Source of the DNA: Bradyrhizobium lablabi
GTDB lineage: Bacteria > Pseudomonadota > Alphaproteobacteria > Rhizobiales > Xanthobacteraceae
Assembly (NCBI RefSeq): GCF_001440475.1
Contig: NZ_LLYB01000067.1
Location: forward strand, 14,481 to 57,693
Reading direction: 5' to 3'
Length of the DNA stretch: 43,213 nt
Shown: positions 30,395 to 39,464 of the stretch, one piece after another
Layout: every line of letters starts with the position of its first letter
Position numbering within the stretch: position 1 is the stretch's first letter
The notes under the pieces: model-generated
The model's input: only the letters and a program-made list of their open reading frames with translations
Told to the model about the DNA's origin: nothing
Database searches by the model: none
Made by a program: the position numbers and the translations under genes

Positions 30395-31807
30395 ATGAAC
30401 GGACGAATTATTCCCCTGATCATGTGCGGCGGCGCGGGAACGCGGCTGTGGCCGGCCTCGCGCGAGGTGCACCCCAAGCAGTTCCTGTCCCTGTTCGGGG
30501 AGCGCTCGACGTTCCAGGACACGTTGCTGCGGGTTTCCGACGCGGATTTGTTCGAGCGGCCCGTCATCATCACCAACAATGCCTATCGCTTCATGGTGCT
30601 CGAGCAACTGGCGGAGATCGGGCTCGAGGCCGATGTGCTGCTCGAACCGATGCGGCGTGATTCCGGTCCGGCGATTGCGGCCGGCGCCGCCTTTGCAGAG
30701 GCGCGCGACAAGGACGCGATCGTGCTGGCGCTCGCCGCCGATCACGTGGTCCGCGACACGCCCGCTTTCGTCGCCGCCTGTCGCGAGGGGCTGGCCGCGG
30801 CGGAAGCGGGCCACATCGTGACCTTCGGCGTGCAGCCCGAACGCGCCGCCACCGAATATGGCTACATCAATCCCGGCGAGGTCATCTCCGGCAAGGTTCG
30901 CGCGGTCGCGAAATTTGTCGAGAAGCCGGATACGGCGACGGCGGCTGATTACGTCAAGTCGGGCTATCTCTGGAACAGCGGCAACTTCATGTTCCGCGCC
31001 GCCGTGTTGTCGGACGAATATCGCAAGGTCGATGCGGACAGCGTCCAGGCGGTTACCGATGCGGTGTCGAAGGCGGGTACCGATCTCGGCTTCGTCAAGC
31101 TCGATGAGGCCGCGTTTGGTTCGGCGAAGTCGATCTCGATCGACTATGCGGTGATGGAAAAGACCGCGCGCACCGCCGTCGTGCCGGTTGCGTGCGGCTG
31201 GTCCGATGTCGGCTCCTGGCATGCGGTGTGGGAATTGTCCGGCAAGGACGGCGAGGGCAACGCGTCGCGCGGCGCCGCCGTGTTCGAGGATTCGCACAAC
31301 TGCAATGTTTCGACCGACCGCGCGCTGGTCGCGCTGGAAGGCGTCGACGATCTCGTGGTGGTCGCGACGCAGGACGCCGTGCTGGTGTCCAGGCAAAAGG
31401 ACGCCAACGGGCTGAAGCGGCTGGTCGCGAAATTGAAGACGGTGGCGCCGCAGGTGACCGAAGACCACATCCGGGTGCATCGGCCCTGGGGCTCCTATCA
31501 GTCGGTCGACAATGGCGACCGCCATCAGGTCAAGCGCATCATCGTCAAGCCGGGCGGGCGGTTGTCGCTGCAGAAGCATCATCATCGATCCGAACACTGG
31601 ATCGTGGTGCGCGGGACGGCGCAGGTAACCGTCAACGAACTCGTCAAAACCGTGCACGAGAACGAGTCGGTCTACATCCCGATCGGCGCGGTGCACCGGC
31701 TGGAAAATCCCGGCAAGATCCAGCTCGAACTGATCGAGGTCCAGACCGGCAGCTATCTGGGCGAGGACGACATCATCCGCATCGAGGACGACTACAAGCG
31801 CAGTTGA
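30395..31807 (+). CDS. manC: Mannose-1-phosphate guanylyltransferase / mannose-6-phosphate isomerase
   Basis: This type II PMI-GMP enzyme makes GDP-mannose from mannose-1-phosphate, and its C-terminal cupin can convert fructose-6-phosphate to mannose-6-phosphate. The 470 residues include the nucleotidyl loop CGGAGTRLWPASREVHPKQF (11-30), FVEKPD and the cupin metal region LQKHHHRSEHWIVVRG. The ATG at 30395 follows GAGGCG and is chosen because the earlier codons overlap the epimerase gene. GDP-mannose feeds the LpcC-like mannosyltransferase and possibly GDP-deoxy sugars. A loosely paired hairpin (31801-31856) covers the stop and could help end the transcript. The next gene is 154 bp away. Confidence 0.94.
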   Translation: MNGRIIPLIMCGGAGTRLWPASREVHPKQFLSLFGERSTFQDTLLRVSDADLFERPVIITNNAYRFMVLEQLAEIGLEADVLLEPMRRDSGPAIAAGAAFAEARDKDAIVLALAADHVVRDTPAFVAACREGLAAAEAGHIVTFGVQPERAATEYGYINPGEVISGKVRAVAKFVEKPDTATAADYVKSGYLWNSGNFMFRAAVLSDEYRKVDADSVQAVTDAVSKAGTDLGFVKLDEAAFGSAKSISIDYAVMEKTARTAVVPVACGWSDVGSWHAVWELSGKDGEGNASRGAAVFEDSHNCNVSTDRALVALEGVDDLVVVATQDAVLVSRQKDANGLKRLVAKLKTVAPQVTEDHIRVHRPWGSYQSVDNGDRHQVKRIIVKPGGRLSLQKHHHRSEHWIVVRGTAQVTVNELVKTVHENESVYIPIGAVHRLENPGKIQLELIEVQTGSYLGEDDIIRIEDDYKRS

Positions 31808-31961
31808 GCGCAGACCGTAATTCTACCGGTTCTGCGGCTGTAACTGTTTGAATCAAAACGTGTCCGAAAACCGCCGATCGCGTTCGCCCACGTCTGTGAC
31901 GGCGTGCTAGAGAACCGCCGGGGAAAGTTCCAGCGCCGAATCTGCTTGGGGTCTACAAATC

Positions 31962-32978
31962 ATGAGTTCCAAAGGGTCCGCTTCCGACGCGAAGACCGGT
32001 GAAAAGCGCGGCTTGCGTGTAGGCGTCGTCGGCGCAGGCGTGATGGGCAGCAACCATGCTCGCGTGCTGGCCGGCCTGCCCGGCGTGACGCTGGTCGGCA
32101 TCGTCGATCCCTTGCCCGAACATCGCGCGCGCGCCACCTCGCTCGTCGGCTGCCGCGCCTTTGCCGAGCTCGACGCATTGTTCGACGAGGGCGTCGATGC
32201 CGTCACGATCGCGGCGCCGACCCATCTGCATCACGAGATCGCGCTCGCCTGCATCACGCGCAACATCCATCTCTTGGTCGAGAAGCCGGTCGCCTCGACG
32301 GTGGAAGAGGGGCAGGACATCGTCAATGCGGCGAAGAGCGCCGGCGTGACGCTGATGGTCGGCCATGTCGAGCGCTTCAACCCGGCCGTCGCCGCGATCA
32401 AGCAGGCGATCTCGGGCGAGGATATTCTGTCGATCGGCATCACCCGCGTCGGGCCGTTCCCGCCGCGCATGTCGAACGTCGGCGTCGTGATCGATCTGGC
32501 CGTGCACGATATCGACCTGATCCGCTGGTTCACCGAGTCCGATATCGTCGAGGTGCAGCCGCAGCTTTCCAGCGCCGTTGCCGAGCGCGAGGACATTGCG
32601 CTGCTGCAATTCCGCACCGCCTCGGGCGTGCTCGCCCACATCAACACCAACTGGCTGACGCCGTTCAAGGCGCGCAGCGTTACGGTCGCGACCCGCGGCA
32701 AATATGTGATGGGCGACCTCCTGACGCGGCAAGTGACCGAGTGCTTCGGCTTCAAGCCCGACGGCAGCTATTCGATGCGGCATCTGCCGGTCGGTCATGA
32801 CGAACCGCTGCGCGCCGAGCTGATCGCATTCCTCGAGGCCGTCCGCACCGGCAATGTGCCGGCGGTGTCCGGCGACGAGGGCGTTGCCAGCCTCGAGATC
32901 GCCATCCGCTGCCTCGAGCAGCCCGCCAAGCCCGCGGCCTCCGCCGCGCGCAAGGGCCCGCGCCGCGTCGTCGGCTGA
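31962..32978 (+). CDS. Gfo/Idh/MocA family nucleotide-sugar oxidoreductase
   Basis: The 338-residue NAD(P)-dependent enzyme has the N-terminal Rossmann loop VGVVGAGVMGSNHARVL (about 20-36), the catalytic EKPVAS (107-112), and GHVERFNPAV plus DLAVHDIDLIRWF in the substrate domain. Paired with the aminotransferase gene 30 bp downstream, it resembles the WbpB/WbpE or related pairs that oxidise C3 of a UDP-N-acetyl sugar acid and then aminate it. WbpA- and WbpD-like partners are not in the window, so the exact product is unknown. The spacing to the only purine-rich site is long, so the start is moderately sure. Confidence 0.88.
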   Translation: MSSKGSASDAKTGEKRGLRVGVVGAGVMGSNHARVLAGLPGVTLVGIVDPLPEHRARATSLVGCRAFAELDALFDEGVDAVTIAAPTHLHHEIALACITRNIHLLVEKPVASTVEEGQDIVNAAKSAGVTLMVGHVERFNPAVAAIKQAISGEDILSIGITRVGPFPPRMSNVGVVIDLAVHDIDLIRWFTESDIVEVQPQLSSAVAEREDIALLQFRTASGVLAHINTNWLTPFKARSVTVATRGKYVMGDLLTRQVTECFGFKPDGSYSMRHLPVGHDEPLRAELIAFLEAVRTGNVPAVSGDEGVASLEIAIRCLEQPAKPAASAARKGPRRVVG

Positions 32979-33008
32979 ACCTCACTCTGTAATTTTTTGC
33001 AAGGCCCC

Positions 33009-34160
33009 ATGAACCAGCACATGCGCCCAGAACCCGTTCCCTTCTATGACCTTGCCTCGCAGCGCCGGCGGCTCGGCACATCGATCGATGAGGCGATGGC
33101 GCGTGTGACGAGCCATTGCCTCTTCATCAACGGTCCGGAAGTCGCCGTGCTGGAGAAGGCCTTGGCGGATTTCTGCGGCGCCAGGCATGTCGTGAGCTGC
33201 GCGAGCGGTACTGACGCGCTGCTGATGGTGTTGATGGCCAAGGAAGTCGGCCCGGGGGATGCCGTCCTGTGCCCGTCGTTCACGTTCTCCGCGACCGGCG
33301 AAGCCGTGGCGCTGACCGGCGCGACGCCGGTGTTCGTCGATGTCGATGAGGCAACCTTCAACATGGATGCCGCCTCGCTCAAGCGTGGTATTGCGACGGC
33401 GAAGCAGCGTGGCCTGAAGCCACGGGCGGTGATTCCCGTCGACCTGTTCGGCCAAAGCGCCGACCACGATGCAATCGCAGCGGTCGCGCAGGCCGAGGGC
33501 CTGTTCGTGCTCGATGACGCCGCACAGGGATTTGGCGCGAGCTACAAGGGCCGCCGGATCGGCTCGCTGGGACTTGCGACCGCGACCAGCTTCTTTCCCA
33601 CCAAGCCGCTCGGCTGCTTCGGCGATGGCGGCGCCATCTTTACCGATGACGACGGGCTTGCCGAGACGCTGCGCAGCATCCGCGTCCACGGCCAGGGCTC
33701 CGACAAGTACGACAATGTGCGTCTCGGCCTGACCGGACGTCTCGATACCCTGCAGGCGGCGGTCCTGATCGAGAAGTTGAAGATTTTCGAGGACGAGATC
33801 GCGGCCCGCAACCGCGTCGCGGAGCGCTATGCGCGCGGTCTCGGCAATTTCGTGACGGTGCCGCGCCTGGCCTCCGGATGCACATCGATCTGGGCGCAGT
33901 ATACCATCCGTCTGCCGAAGGGGACCGATCGTGACGGCTTTGCGGCGGCGCTGAAGGCGCAGGGCGTTCCGACCATGGTCTATTATGCGAAATCGATGCA
34001 TCAGCAGACCGCGTACCGGAATTATCCGGTTGCGGAGGGCGGGCTGCCGGTGAGCGAACAGCTGTCGGACGATGTCATCAGCCTGCCGATTCACGCCTAT
34101 CTCGACGAGGCGGCGCAGGATCGCGTCATCGAGGCGGTGCGCGGCGCGCTTTCTTCCTGA
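33009..34160 (+). CDS. DegT/DnrJ/EryC1-type sugar aminotransferase
   Basis: The 383-residue PLP enzyme transfers an amino group from glutamate to a keto nucleotide sugar. CASGTDALLM (64-73) holds the PLP phosphate, LDDAAQGFGA supplies the Asp and Gln near the ring, and the PLP lysine is Lys199 in SFFPTKPLGCFGDGG, all in the order of WbpE-like enzymes. The ATG at 33009 follows AAGG; a TTG 12 bp earlier is less likely. It lies 30 bp after the oxidoreductase gene and 36 bp before murJ. Together with its neighbour it should make an amino sugar for the O-chain or lipid A. The substrate is inferred from family and context only. Confidence 0.92.
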   Translation: MNQHMRPEPVPFYDLASQRRRLGTSIDEAMARVTSHCLFINGPEVAVLEKALADFCGARHVVSCASGTDALLMVLMAKEVGPGDAVLCPSFTFSATGEAVALTGATPVFVDVDEATFNMDAASLKRGIATAKQRGLKPRAVIPVDLFGQSADHDAIAAVAQAEGLFVLDDAAQGFGASYKGRRIGSLGLATATSFFPTKPLGCFGDGGAIFTDDDGLAETLRSIRVHGQGSDKYDNVRLGLTGRLDTLQAAVLIEKLKIFEDEIAARNRVAERYARGLGNFVTVPRLASGCTSIWAQYTIRLPKGTDRDGFAAALKAQGVPTMVYYAKSMHQQTAYRNYPVAEGGLPVSEQLSDDVISLPIHAYLDEAAQDRVIEAVRGALSS

Positions 34161-34196
34161 TTTCACCGTTTGACGAATATGCGCTAGAAGCGGCGC

Positions 34197-35738
34197 ATGC
34201 TCGGACGCATTTTCACTGTCGGCGGTTACACGCTGCTTTCGCGGCTGACCGGATTCGCGCGCGACATCATGCTCGCCGCCATTCTCGGCGCCGGTCCCGT
34301 CGCGGACGCGTTCTTCGTGGCGCTGCGGCTGCCCAATCATTTTCGCGCGATCTTTGCGGAAGGCGCCTTCAACGCCGCCTTCGTGCCGGCCTATGCGCGT
34401 GTGCACGGCATGGGCGAAAGCTCGGCAAGACTGTTCGCCGACCGCATCTTCACGCTGCTGTTTGCCGCCCAGGTGATTCTTCTGGTCGTGGCCTGGGTGT
34501 TCATGCCGGAAGTGATCGCCATTCTCGCGCCCGGGTTCAAGGACGATCCGGCGCGCGGCGAACTGGCGATTTCGCTGACGCGGATCACGTTTCCGTATCT
34601 GCTGCTGATCACGCTGGTGACGCTGTATGGCGGCATGCTCAATGTGATGCATCGCTTCGCCAGCGCCGCCGCCGCGCCGATCCTTCTCAATCTGTCGATG
34701 ATGGCGACGCTGGCGCTCGCCGCGTTCTTTCCGGGCGTGGGCTACGCCGCCGCCTGGGGCGTGCTACTCGCCGGCGTCCTTGAATTCCTGCTGCTGGCCG
34801 GTGACGTAACAAAGAGCGGCATTCTGCCGAAATTCGCCCCGCTCAAACTGGACGAAGACGTGCGCGCGTTCTTTCGGGCGCTGGGGCCTGCGACCGTCGG
34901 CTCGATGGGAACGCAGATCGCGCTGTTCGCTGACACCATCATCGCGACCTTTCTGCCCGCGGGCGCGCTTTCGGCGCTGTATTATGCGGACCGTCTCAAC
35001 CAGCTCCCGATCGGCGTGATCGGGATCGCGATCGGTACCGTGCTGCTGCCGGAAATGTCGCGGCGACTCAGCGCGAACGATGTCACCGGTGCGTCGGCCG
35101 CGCAGCGGCGGGCATTTGAATTCTCGCTGTTGTTTTCGGTGCCGTTCGTCGCCGCCTTCCTGACCGTGCCTGATGTGATCATGCGCGCGATGTTTGCGCG
35201 CGGCGCGTTCTCGAAGGCGGATGCGGTCGCCGCAGGCGCCACCTTGGCGGCTTACGCGATCGGGCTGATTCCATTCGTGACCATCCGCAGCGCGACGGCG
35301 ACCTTCTACGCCCGCCACGACACCGCGACGCCGGTGAAGGCGGCGTTGACCGGCGTTGCCGTCAATCTCGCGCTGAAGGTCGCACTGATGGGCCCGCTGG
35401 CGCAGATCGGCCTGGCGCTTGCCACCGCCATCGGCGCCTGGGTCAATCTGTTGCTGGTGCTGTTTTTCGCAGTGCGGGCAGGCTATCTCGAACTGGAGCG
35501 CACCTGGGTGACGTCGCTCGCCAAGTTTGCGGTGGCGGGCATTGTGCTGGCCGCTGCGCTGTGGGGCACCGCCCGATTCGCCAGCTTCTATTTCGCGCAA
35601 ATGCACGCCTTCCGCGACGAGACCGCGCTGCTGCTGCTGATCGCGGCGGGCGCCTTCGTCTACGGGGTCGCGATCCTGCTGCTGTTCGGGCGGGGGTGGC
35701 TATTTACGCTGGTGCGCGAGCGCAAGTCCCGAAGCTAA
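34197..35738 (+). CDS. murJ: Lipid II flippase MurJ
   Basis: MurJ moves lipid II across the inner membrane for peptidoglycan synthesis. The 513-residue product has about fourteen membrane helices and the MurJ wording: a short N-terminus, LLSRLTGFARDIMLAAILGAG, DAFFVALRLPNHFRAIFAEGAFNAAFVPAY (the conserved early Arg residues), and a middle YYADRLNQLPIGVIGIAIGTVLLPEMSR. This last stretch separates it from Wzx O-antigen flippases. It is 36 bp after the aminotransferase gene. In related genomes trpS often follows murJ; here a 355-bp gap and a CoxL-like gene follow, which may mark a rearrangement. Confidence 0.95.
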   Translation: MLGRIFTVGGYTLLSRLTGFARDIMLAAILGAGPVADAFFVALRLPNHFRAIFAEGAFNAAFVPAYARVHGMGESSARLFADRIFTLLFAAQVILLVVAWVFMPEVIAILAPGFKDDPARGELAISLTRITFPYLLLITLVTLYGGMLNVMHRFASAAAAPILLNLSMMATLALAAFFPGVGYAAAWGVLLAGVLEFLLLAGDVTKSGILPKFAPLKLDEDVRAFFRALGPATVGSMGTQIALFADTIIATFLPAGALSALYYADRLNQLPIGVIGIAIGTVLLPEMSRRLSANDVTGASAAQRRAFEFSLLFSVPFVAAFLTVPDVIMRAMFARGAFSKADAVAAGATLAAYAIGLIPFVTIRSATATFYARHDTATPVKAALTGVAVNLALKVALMGPLAQIGLALATAIGAWVNLLLVLFFAVRAGYLELERTWVTSLAKFAVAGIVLAAALWGTARFASFYFAQMHAFRDETALLLLIAAGAFVYGVAILLLFGRGWLFTLVRERKSRS

Positions 35739-36093
35739 GCTTCTGTGAATAAAGGGATTTTTCCAGGGCTGCTATCTCACGCTTCCGGCGTTGCCGCGGC
35801 CAGCCGCCGGGAAAAATCGTCCGCAATTAGGGGCGGCAGACAATGGCGGTCCGTTTCGTGCCGGTCCGAGACTCGGCAGCATCAACTTTTCTTGTAGGTG
35901 CGGAAAAGCCGGCGGCGCAGCGCCGTGGCCTAATGCGGTTTGCGCTGGCTCACGAACCGCTGCAATATAGAATGCTTCCAGGTGCGTGATCCGCAAACGC
36001 GGATAGGGGTCTCTCCGAAAAGGATCATGCTCAAAACAAAAGTGGGCGCGATGACGTTTCAAGTCATGACGCGCCAATGGAATTGGAGATACG
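35739..36093. other. 355-bp intergenic region after murJ
   Basis: No convincing gene is present. A perfect 13-bp palindrome CGGCGCAGCGCCG lies at 35913-35925, and two further hairpins at 35989-36075 belong to a probable dispersed repeat. A short minus-strand reading frame crossing most of the gap has no ribosome site or family likeness. The promoter of the CoxL-like gene should be here but I cannot place it. Confidence 0.4.
35989..36075. repeat. Hairpin-rich repeat before the CoxL-like gene
   Basis: ATCCGC (35989-35994) pairs with GCGGAT (35999-36004). Further on, GGCGCGATGAC (36045-36055) pairs with GTCAT and CGCGCC (36063-36075) with two bulged bases. Between them, the phrase GATCATGCTCAAAACAAAAG is familiar from a dispersed rhizobial repeat. 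It ends 18 bp before the CoxL-like start codon. Confidence 0.5.
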
Positions 36094-38403
36094 ATGGCAG
36101 CTCCCATCAAATTCGGCGTCGGTCAAAGCGTTCTCCGCAAGGAAGACGACGCGCTCATTCGCGGCAAGGGCCGCTATACCGACGACCATTCGCCACAGCC
36201 GGCGTTGCACGCGCTGATGCTGCGCTCGCCGCATGCGCATGCGAAATTCACCCTCAACGTCACCAAGGCCCGCGGCATGCCGGGCGTGTCGTTGATTCTG
36301 ACCGCGGCCGAGGTCGCCGATCTCGGCGATCTGCCATGCCTGTTCAACCTGGAAGTCGACCCGTTTACTGGCCCGCCATACCCGATCCTCGCCAAGGACG
36401 AGGTGCGCCATGTCGGCGACGCGGTGGCCTTTGTGGTCGCCGATACGATCGACCAGGCGCGCGACGCGATCGAGGCGATCGACGTCAAATGGACGCCGCT
36501 TCCGTCCGTGGTCGGCGTCGTCAACGCCGTGAAAAAGGATGCGCCGCAGGTCTGGCCCGACAAGCCTGGCAACGTGCTGTTCGATGTGCCGGTCGGCGAC
36601 AAGAAAGCAACCGATGCCGCCTTCGCGAAAGCGCATGCGGTCGCCGAAGTGTCGATCGTCAACCCGCGCGTCATCACCAATTTCATGGAGACGCGCGCGG
36701 TGGTCGCCGAATACGACGCCAAGCGCGATCACCTGACGCTGACCGTCGGCAGCCAGGGCAGCCATCGCCTGCGCGAAATTCTGTGCGGCATGGTGCTGAA
36801 GATTCCGATGGAAAAGATGCGGGTGATCTGCCCCGACGTCGGCGGCGGCTTCGGTACCAAGCTGTTTCCCTACCGCGAATACGCATTGATCTCGGTTGCT
36901 GCGAAGAAGCTGCGCAAGACCATCAAATGGACCGCCGATCGCTCCGATCATTTCATGGGCGATGCGCAGGGCCGCGACAACGTCACGACCGCGAAGATGG
37001 CGTTGGCCGAGGACGGCAAATTCCTCGGAATGGACGTCGACCTGATGGGCGACATGGGCGCCTATCTCTCGACCTTCGGGCCGTACATTCCGCATGGCGG
37101 CGCCGGCATGCTGCCGGGGCTCTACGACATCCAGGCCTTCCACTGCCGCGTGCGCACCGTGTTCACCAACACCGTGCCGGTTGACGCCTATCGCGGCGCC
37201 GGACGTCCCGAGGCGGCGTATGTGGTCGAGCGTCTGGTCGACGCGGCGGCACGCAAGCTCGGCATGACGCCGGATGCCATCAGGCGCAAGAACTTCATTC
37301 CGCCGAAGGCGATGCCCTACAAGACCGCGACCGGCAAGGTCTACGATTCCGGCGACTTCACCGCGCATATGAAGCGCGCGATGGAAGTCGCTGGCTGGAA
37401 GGAGTTTCCCAAGCGCGCCAAGGCGGCGAAGAAGGCCGGCCTCGTACGCGGCATCGGCATGTCCTGCTATGTCGAGATCTGCGGCACCATGGGTGAGGAG
37501 ACCGCCAATGTGGCGCTCGATCCCAATGGCGACATCAACATTCTGATCGGCACGCAGTCGAGCGGGCAGGGGCACCAGACGGCTTACGCGCAGCTCGTCG
37601 CCGAACAGTTCGGCGTGCCGCCGGAGCGCGTCCATGTGCTGCAGGGCGACACCGACAAGATCGCGACCGGTCTCGGCACCGGCGGCTCGGCGTCGATCCC
37701 GACCGGCGGCGTCAGCGTCGAGCGCGCCACCCGCGAACTCGGCGCCAAGCTGAAGGAGATCGCGGCGGAGGCGCTGGAGACCAGCGCCGGCGACCTCGAG
37801 ATCAGCAATGGCGTCGTGCGCATCGCCGGCACCGATCGCTCGATCAGCTTCGCCGACCTCGCCAAGCGTCCAGGCGTCGATCCCTCGAAGCTGAATGCGA
37901 GCGCGACGTTTGCGCAGGCCGACGGTACCTATCCGAACGGCACGCATCTCGCCGAGGTCGAGATCGATCCGGCCACCGGCATCATCAAGATCGTCAACTA
38001 CGTGATCGTCGACGATTTCGGCGTCACGCTCAATCCGCTGCTGCTCGCGGGACAGGTGCACGGCGGGGCGATGCAGGGGATCGGTCAGGCGTTGATGGAG
38101 CAGGCGGTCTACAGCGCAACCGACGGCCAGCTCGTCACCGGCACCTTCATGGACTATGCGGTGCCGCGGGCTTCCGACGGTCCGTCATTCCATTTCGAAA
38201 CGCACAACGTGCCGTGCACGACCAATCCGCTCGGCGTCAAGGGCGCGGGCGAGGCGGGCGCGATCGGCTCCTGTCCCGCGGTGGTCAACGCGATCATCGA
38301 GGGGTTGTGGCGCGAGTACAAGATCGACCACATCGATATGCCGGCTACCGCAGAGCGGGTCTGGATCGCGATTCGCGAGGCGCAGAAACGGCATAATCTC
38401 TGA
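36094..38403 (+). CDS. CoxL-like molybdenum hydroxylase large subunit (form II type)
   Basis: The 769-residue product is a xanthine-oxidase-family molybdopterin-binding subunit. It begins GVGQSVLRKEDDALIRGKGRYTDD, has GGGFGTKLFPYREY, and near residue 365 shows AYRGAGR, the form II signature. True CO dehydrogenase form I has AYxCSFR instead, so CO oxidation is doubtful. The C-terminal GAGEAGAIGS carries the catalytic Glu beside the molybdenum. The enzyme would hydroxylate an aldehyde, aromatic or heterocyclic compound. It normally needs CoxS (iron-sulfur) and CoxM (flavin) subunits, but neither gene is beside it. A cytochrome c' gene follows at 107 bp, a possible but unproven electron partner. 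Confidence 0.92.
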   Translation: MAAPIKFGVGQSVLRKEDDALIRGKGRYTDDHSPQPALHALMLRSPHAHAKFTLNVTKARGMPGVSLILTAAEVADLGDLPCLFNLEVDPFTGPPYPILAKDEVRHVGDAVAFVVADTIDQARDAIEAIDVKWTPLPSVVGVVNAVKKDAPQVWPDKPGNVLFDVPVGDKKATDAAFAKAHAVAEVSIVNPRVITNFMETRAVVAEYDAKRDHLTLTVGSQGSHRLREILCGMVLKIPMEKMRVICPDVGGGFGTKLFPYREYALISVAAKKLRKTIKWTADRSDHFMGDAQGRDNVTTAKMALAEDGKFLGMDVDLMGDMGAYLSTFGPYIPHGGAGMLPGLYDIQAFHCRVRTVFTNTVPVDAYRGAGRPEAAYVVERLVDAAARKLGMTPDAIRRKNFIPPKAMPYKTATGKVYDSGDFTAHMKRAMEVAGWKEFPKRAKAAKKAGLVRGIGMSCYVEICGTMGEETANVALDPNGDINILIGTQSSGQGHQTAYAQLVAEQFGVPPERVHVLQGDTDKIATGLGTGGSASIPTGGVSVERATRELGAKLKEIAAEALETSAGDLEISNGVVRIAGTDRSISFADLAKRPGVDPSKLNASATFAQADGTYPNGTHLAEVEIDPATGIIKIVNYVIVDDFGVTLNPLLLAGQVHGGAMQGIGQALMEQAVYSATDGQLVTGTFMDYAVPRASDGPSFHFETHNVPCTTNPLGVKGAGEAGAIGSCPAVVNAIIEGLWREYKIDHIDMPATAERVWIAIREAQKRHNL

Positions 38404-38416
38404 TATTTTGTCGCAG

Positions 38417-38478
38417 GCGGAATGATGTTCCGCATGCGGTGTTGACGAAACAGGCGGGCTCGCGGCGGTCGCGGGCCC
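38417..38478 (+). other. Two hairpins between the CoxL-like and cytochrome c' genes
   Basis: GCGGAA (38417-38422) pairs with TTCCGC (38428-38433), and a stronger stem pairs GGGCTCGCG (38456-38464) with CGCGGGCCC (38470-38478) with one G/T. Neither is followed by a T-run. They could protect RNA ends or reduce read-through into the cytochrome gene; chance in GC-rich DNA is also possible. Confidence 0.35.
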
Positions 38479-38510
38479 GTGCTTTGAGCCAGCCAAGAAG
38501 GGGCAAGCGA

Positions 38511-38957
38511 ATGAAGCGAATGTTGGTGGTCGCAGGGGCATTGCTGCTGAGCGTCGGTGCAGGTATCGCCCAGCAGGATGTAGCCAACCAGACTCAGACG
38601 ACGATGAAGGCAACCGGAAGGGCCTTGGGTGCGGTCTTGAGTCCGATGGTCAAGGGTGAAAAGCCCTACGACCAGGCCGCCGTCACGACGGCCCTCGGCC
38701 AGCTGGAAGAGACGGCAAAGAAGCTGCCGACGATGTTTCCCGAAAGCATCAAGGGCTTGAAGGTTGAGGGCGACTACAGCTCTTCGCCGAAGATCTGGGA
38801 AGACAAGGCCAGCTTCGCTGCGAAGATCGACAGCTTCGCCAAGGTCGTGACCGAAGCCAAGGCGAAGATCAAGGATCTCGATTCCTTGAAGGCAACCGTG
38901 CCGGCCATCGGCAAGGAGTGCAGCGGCTGCCACGAGACATTCCGCCTCAAAATCTAA
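38511..38957 (+). CDS. Cytochrome c' / c-556 family protein
   Basis: The 148-residue periplasmic heme protein has a signal peptide ending around AGIAQQ and a four-helix-bundle pattern with one heme site at the C-terminus, CSGCH (Cys137, Cys140, His141), followed by the usual ETFRLK tail. Family members bind or pass NO, CO or electrons. The ATG at 38511 follows AAGGGG, and earlier in-frame codons are not supported. A perfect bidirectional terminator follows the stop. It is 107 bp after the CoxL-like gene, so they may be co-transcribed, though hairpins lie between. Confidence 0.92.
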   Translation: MKRMLVVAGALLLSVGAGIAQQDVANQTQTTMKATGRALGAVLSPMVKGEKPYDQAAVTTALGQLEETAKKLPTMFPESIKGLKVEGDYSSSPKIWEDKASFAAKIDSFAKVVTEAKAKIKDLDSLKATVPAIGKECSGCHETFRLKI

Positions 38958-38967
38958 TTCGGATCAG

Positions 38968-39006
38968 AAAAAGAGGGCGGCGCGTGAAGCGTTCCGCCCT
39001 CTTTTT
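38968..39006. terminator. Bidirectional intrinsic terminator
   Basis: AAAAAGAGGGCGG (38968-38980) and CCGCCCTCTTTTT (38994-39006) are perfect 13-bp complements, with T-runs at the end on each strand. The hairpin lies between the convergent cytochrome c' and CHRD genes and should end both transcripts. Confidence 0.92.
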
Positions 39007-39041
39007 GCCTGCCGTCTTTTTCCTGCCGTCAGTTGGCGAAT

Positions 39042-39464
39042 CTACTTCGTTACCTGGCCGCGGATTTCGCCGCCTGGATTGGCTGCGGTGTGGATGTTGA
39101 TGTAGTACTTGCCGGCCGTGAGGTCTGCGGCCTGAGCATCGGTCAGCGTCGCGCTGCCCTCGACCGGGCTCGACGTCGCATTGGGGATTGCGACCGCGAC
39201 ACCGGCATTCTTGCCGGCTTCGGCCGGGCCATGGAAATGCGCGGCAGTGGCGGGGCCGGACAGGCCGGAGTAGCTCAGCTTCCAGCTCAGCTTCTTGCTG
39301 GCGGGATCGTAGTCGATGTCGGCGGTACCGGTGGCTGCGCTGGTGTTGGGCGGCACCTGGGCCTTGCCGTCGAGCGTCGCCTTCATCTTATCGGCAGATG
39401 CGGGTCCGGCAAAAGCAAAGGCTGCCCCCAGCGCAAGCGTGACAAGCATGGTCTTGTTCGACAT
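39042..39464 (-). CDS. Exported CHRD domain protein
   Basis: The 140-residue product has a clear signal peptide (cleavage near ASADK) and one CHRD domain, the fold first seen in chordin. The marks are LDGKAQVPPNTSAATG, LSGPATAAHFHGPAEAGKN and the end YYINIHTAANPGGEIRGQV. The His-rich loop may bind metal. AGGGAGAAACACC precedes the ATG. Bacterial CHRD proteins are secreted and have no settled function. It converges with cytochrome c' and shares its terminator. The diheme cytochrome gene is divergent, 169 bp away. Confidence 0.92.
   Translation of the reverse strand: MSNKTMLVTLALGAAFAFAGPASADKMKATLDGKAQVPPNTSAATGTADIDYDPASKKLSWKLSYSGLSGPATAAHFHGPAEAGKNAGVAVAIPNATSSPVEGSATLTDAQAADLTAGKYYINIHTAANPGGEIRGQVTK

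Noticed and set aside
36064..38061. 665-codon open frame on the minus strand
   Set aside because: Antisense to the CoxL-like gene, which has clear catalytic motifs.
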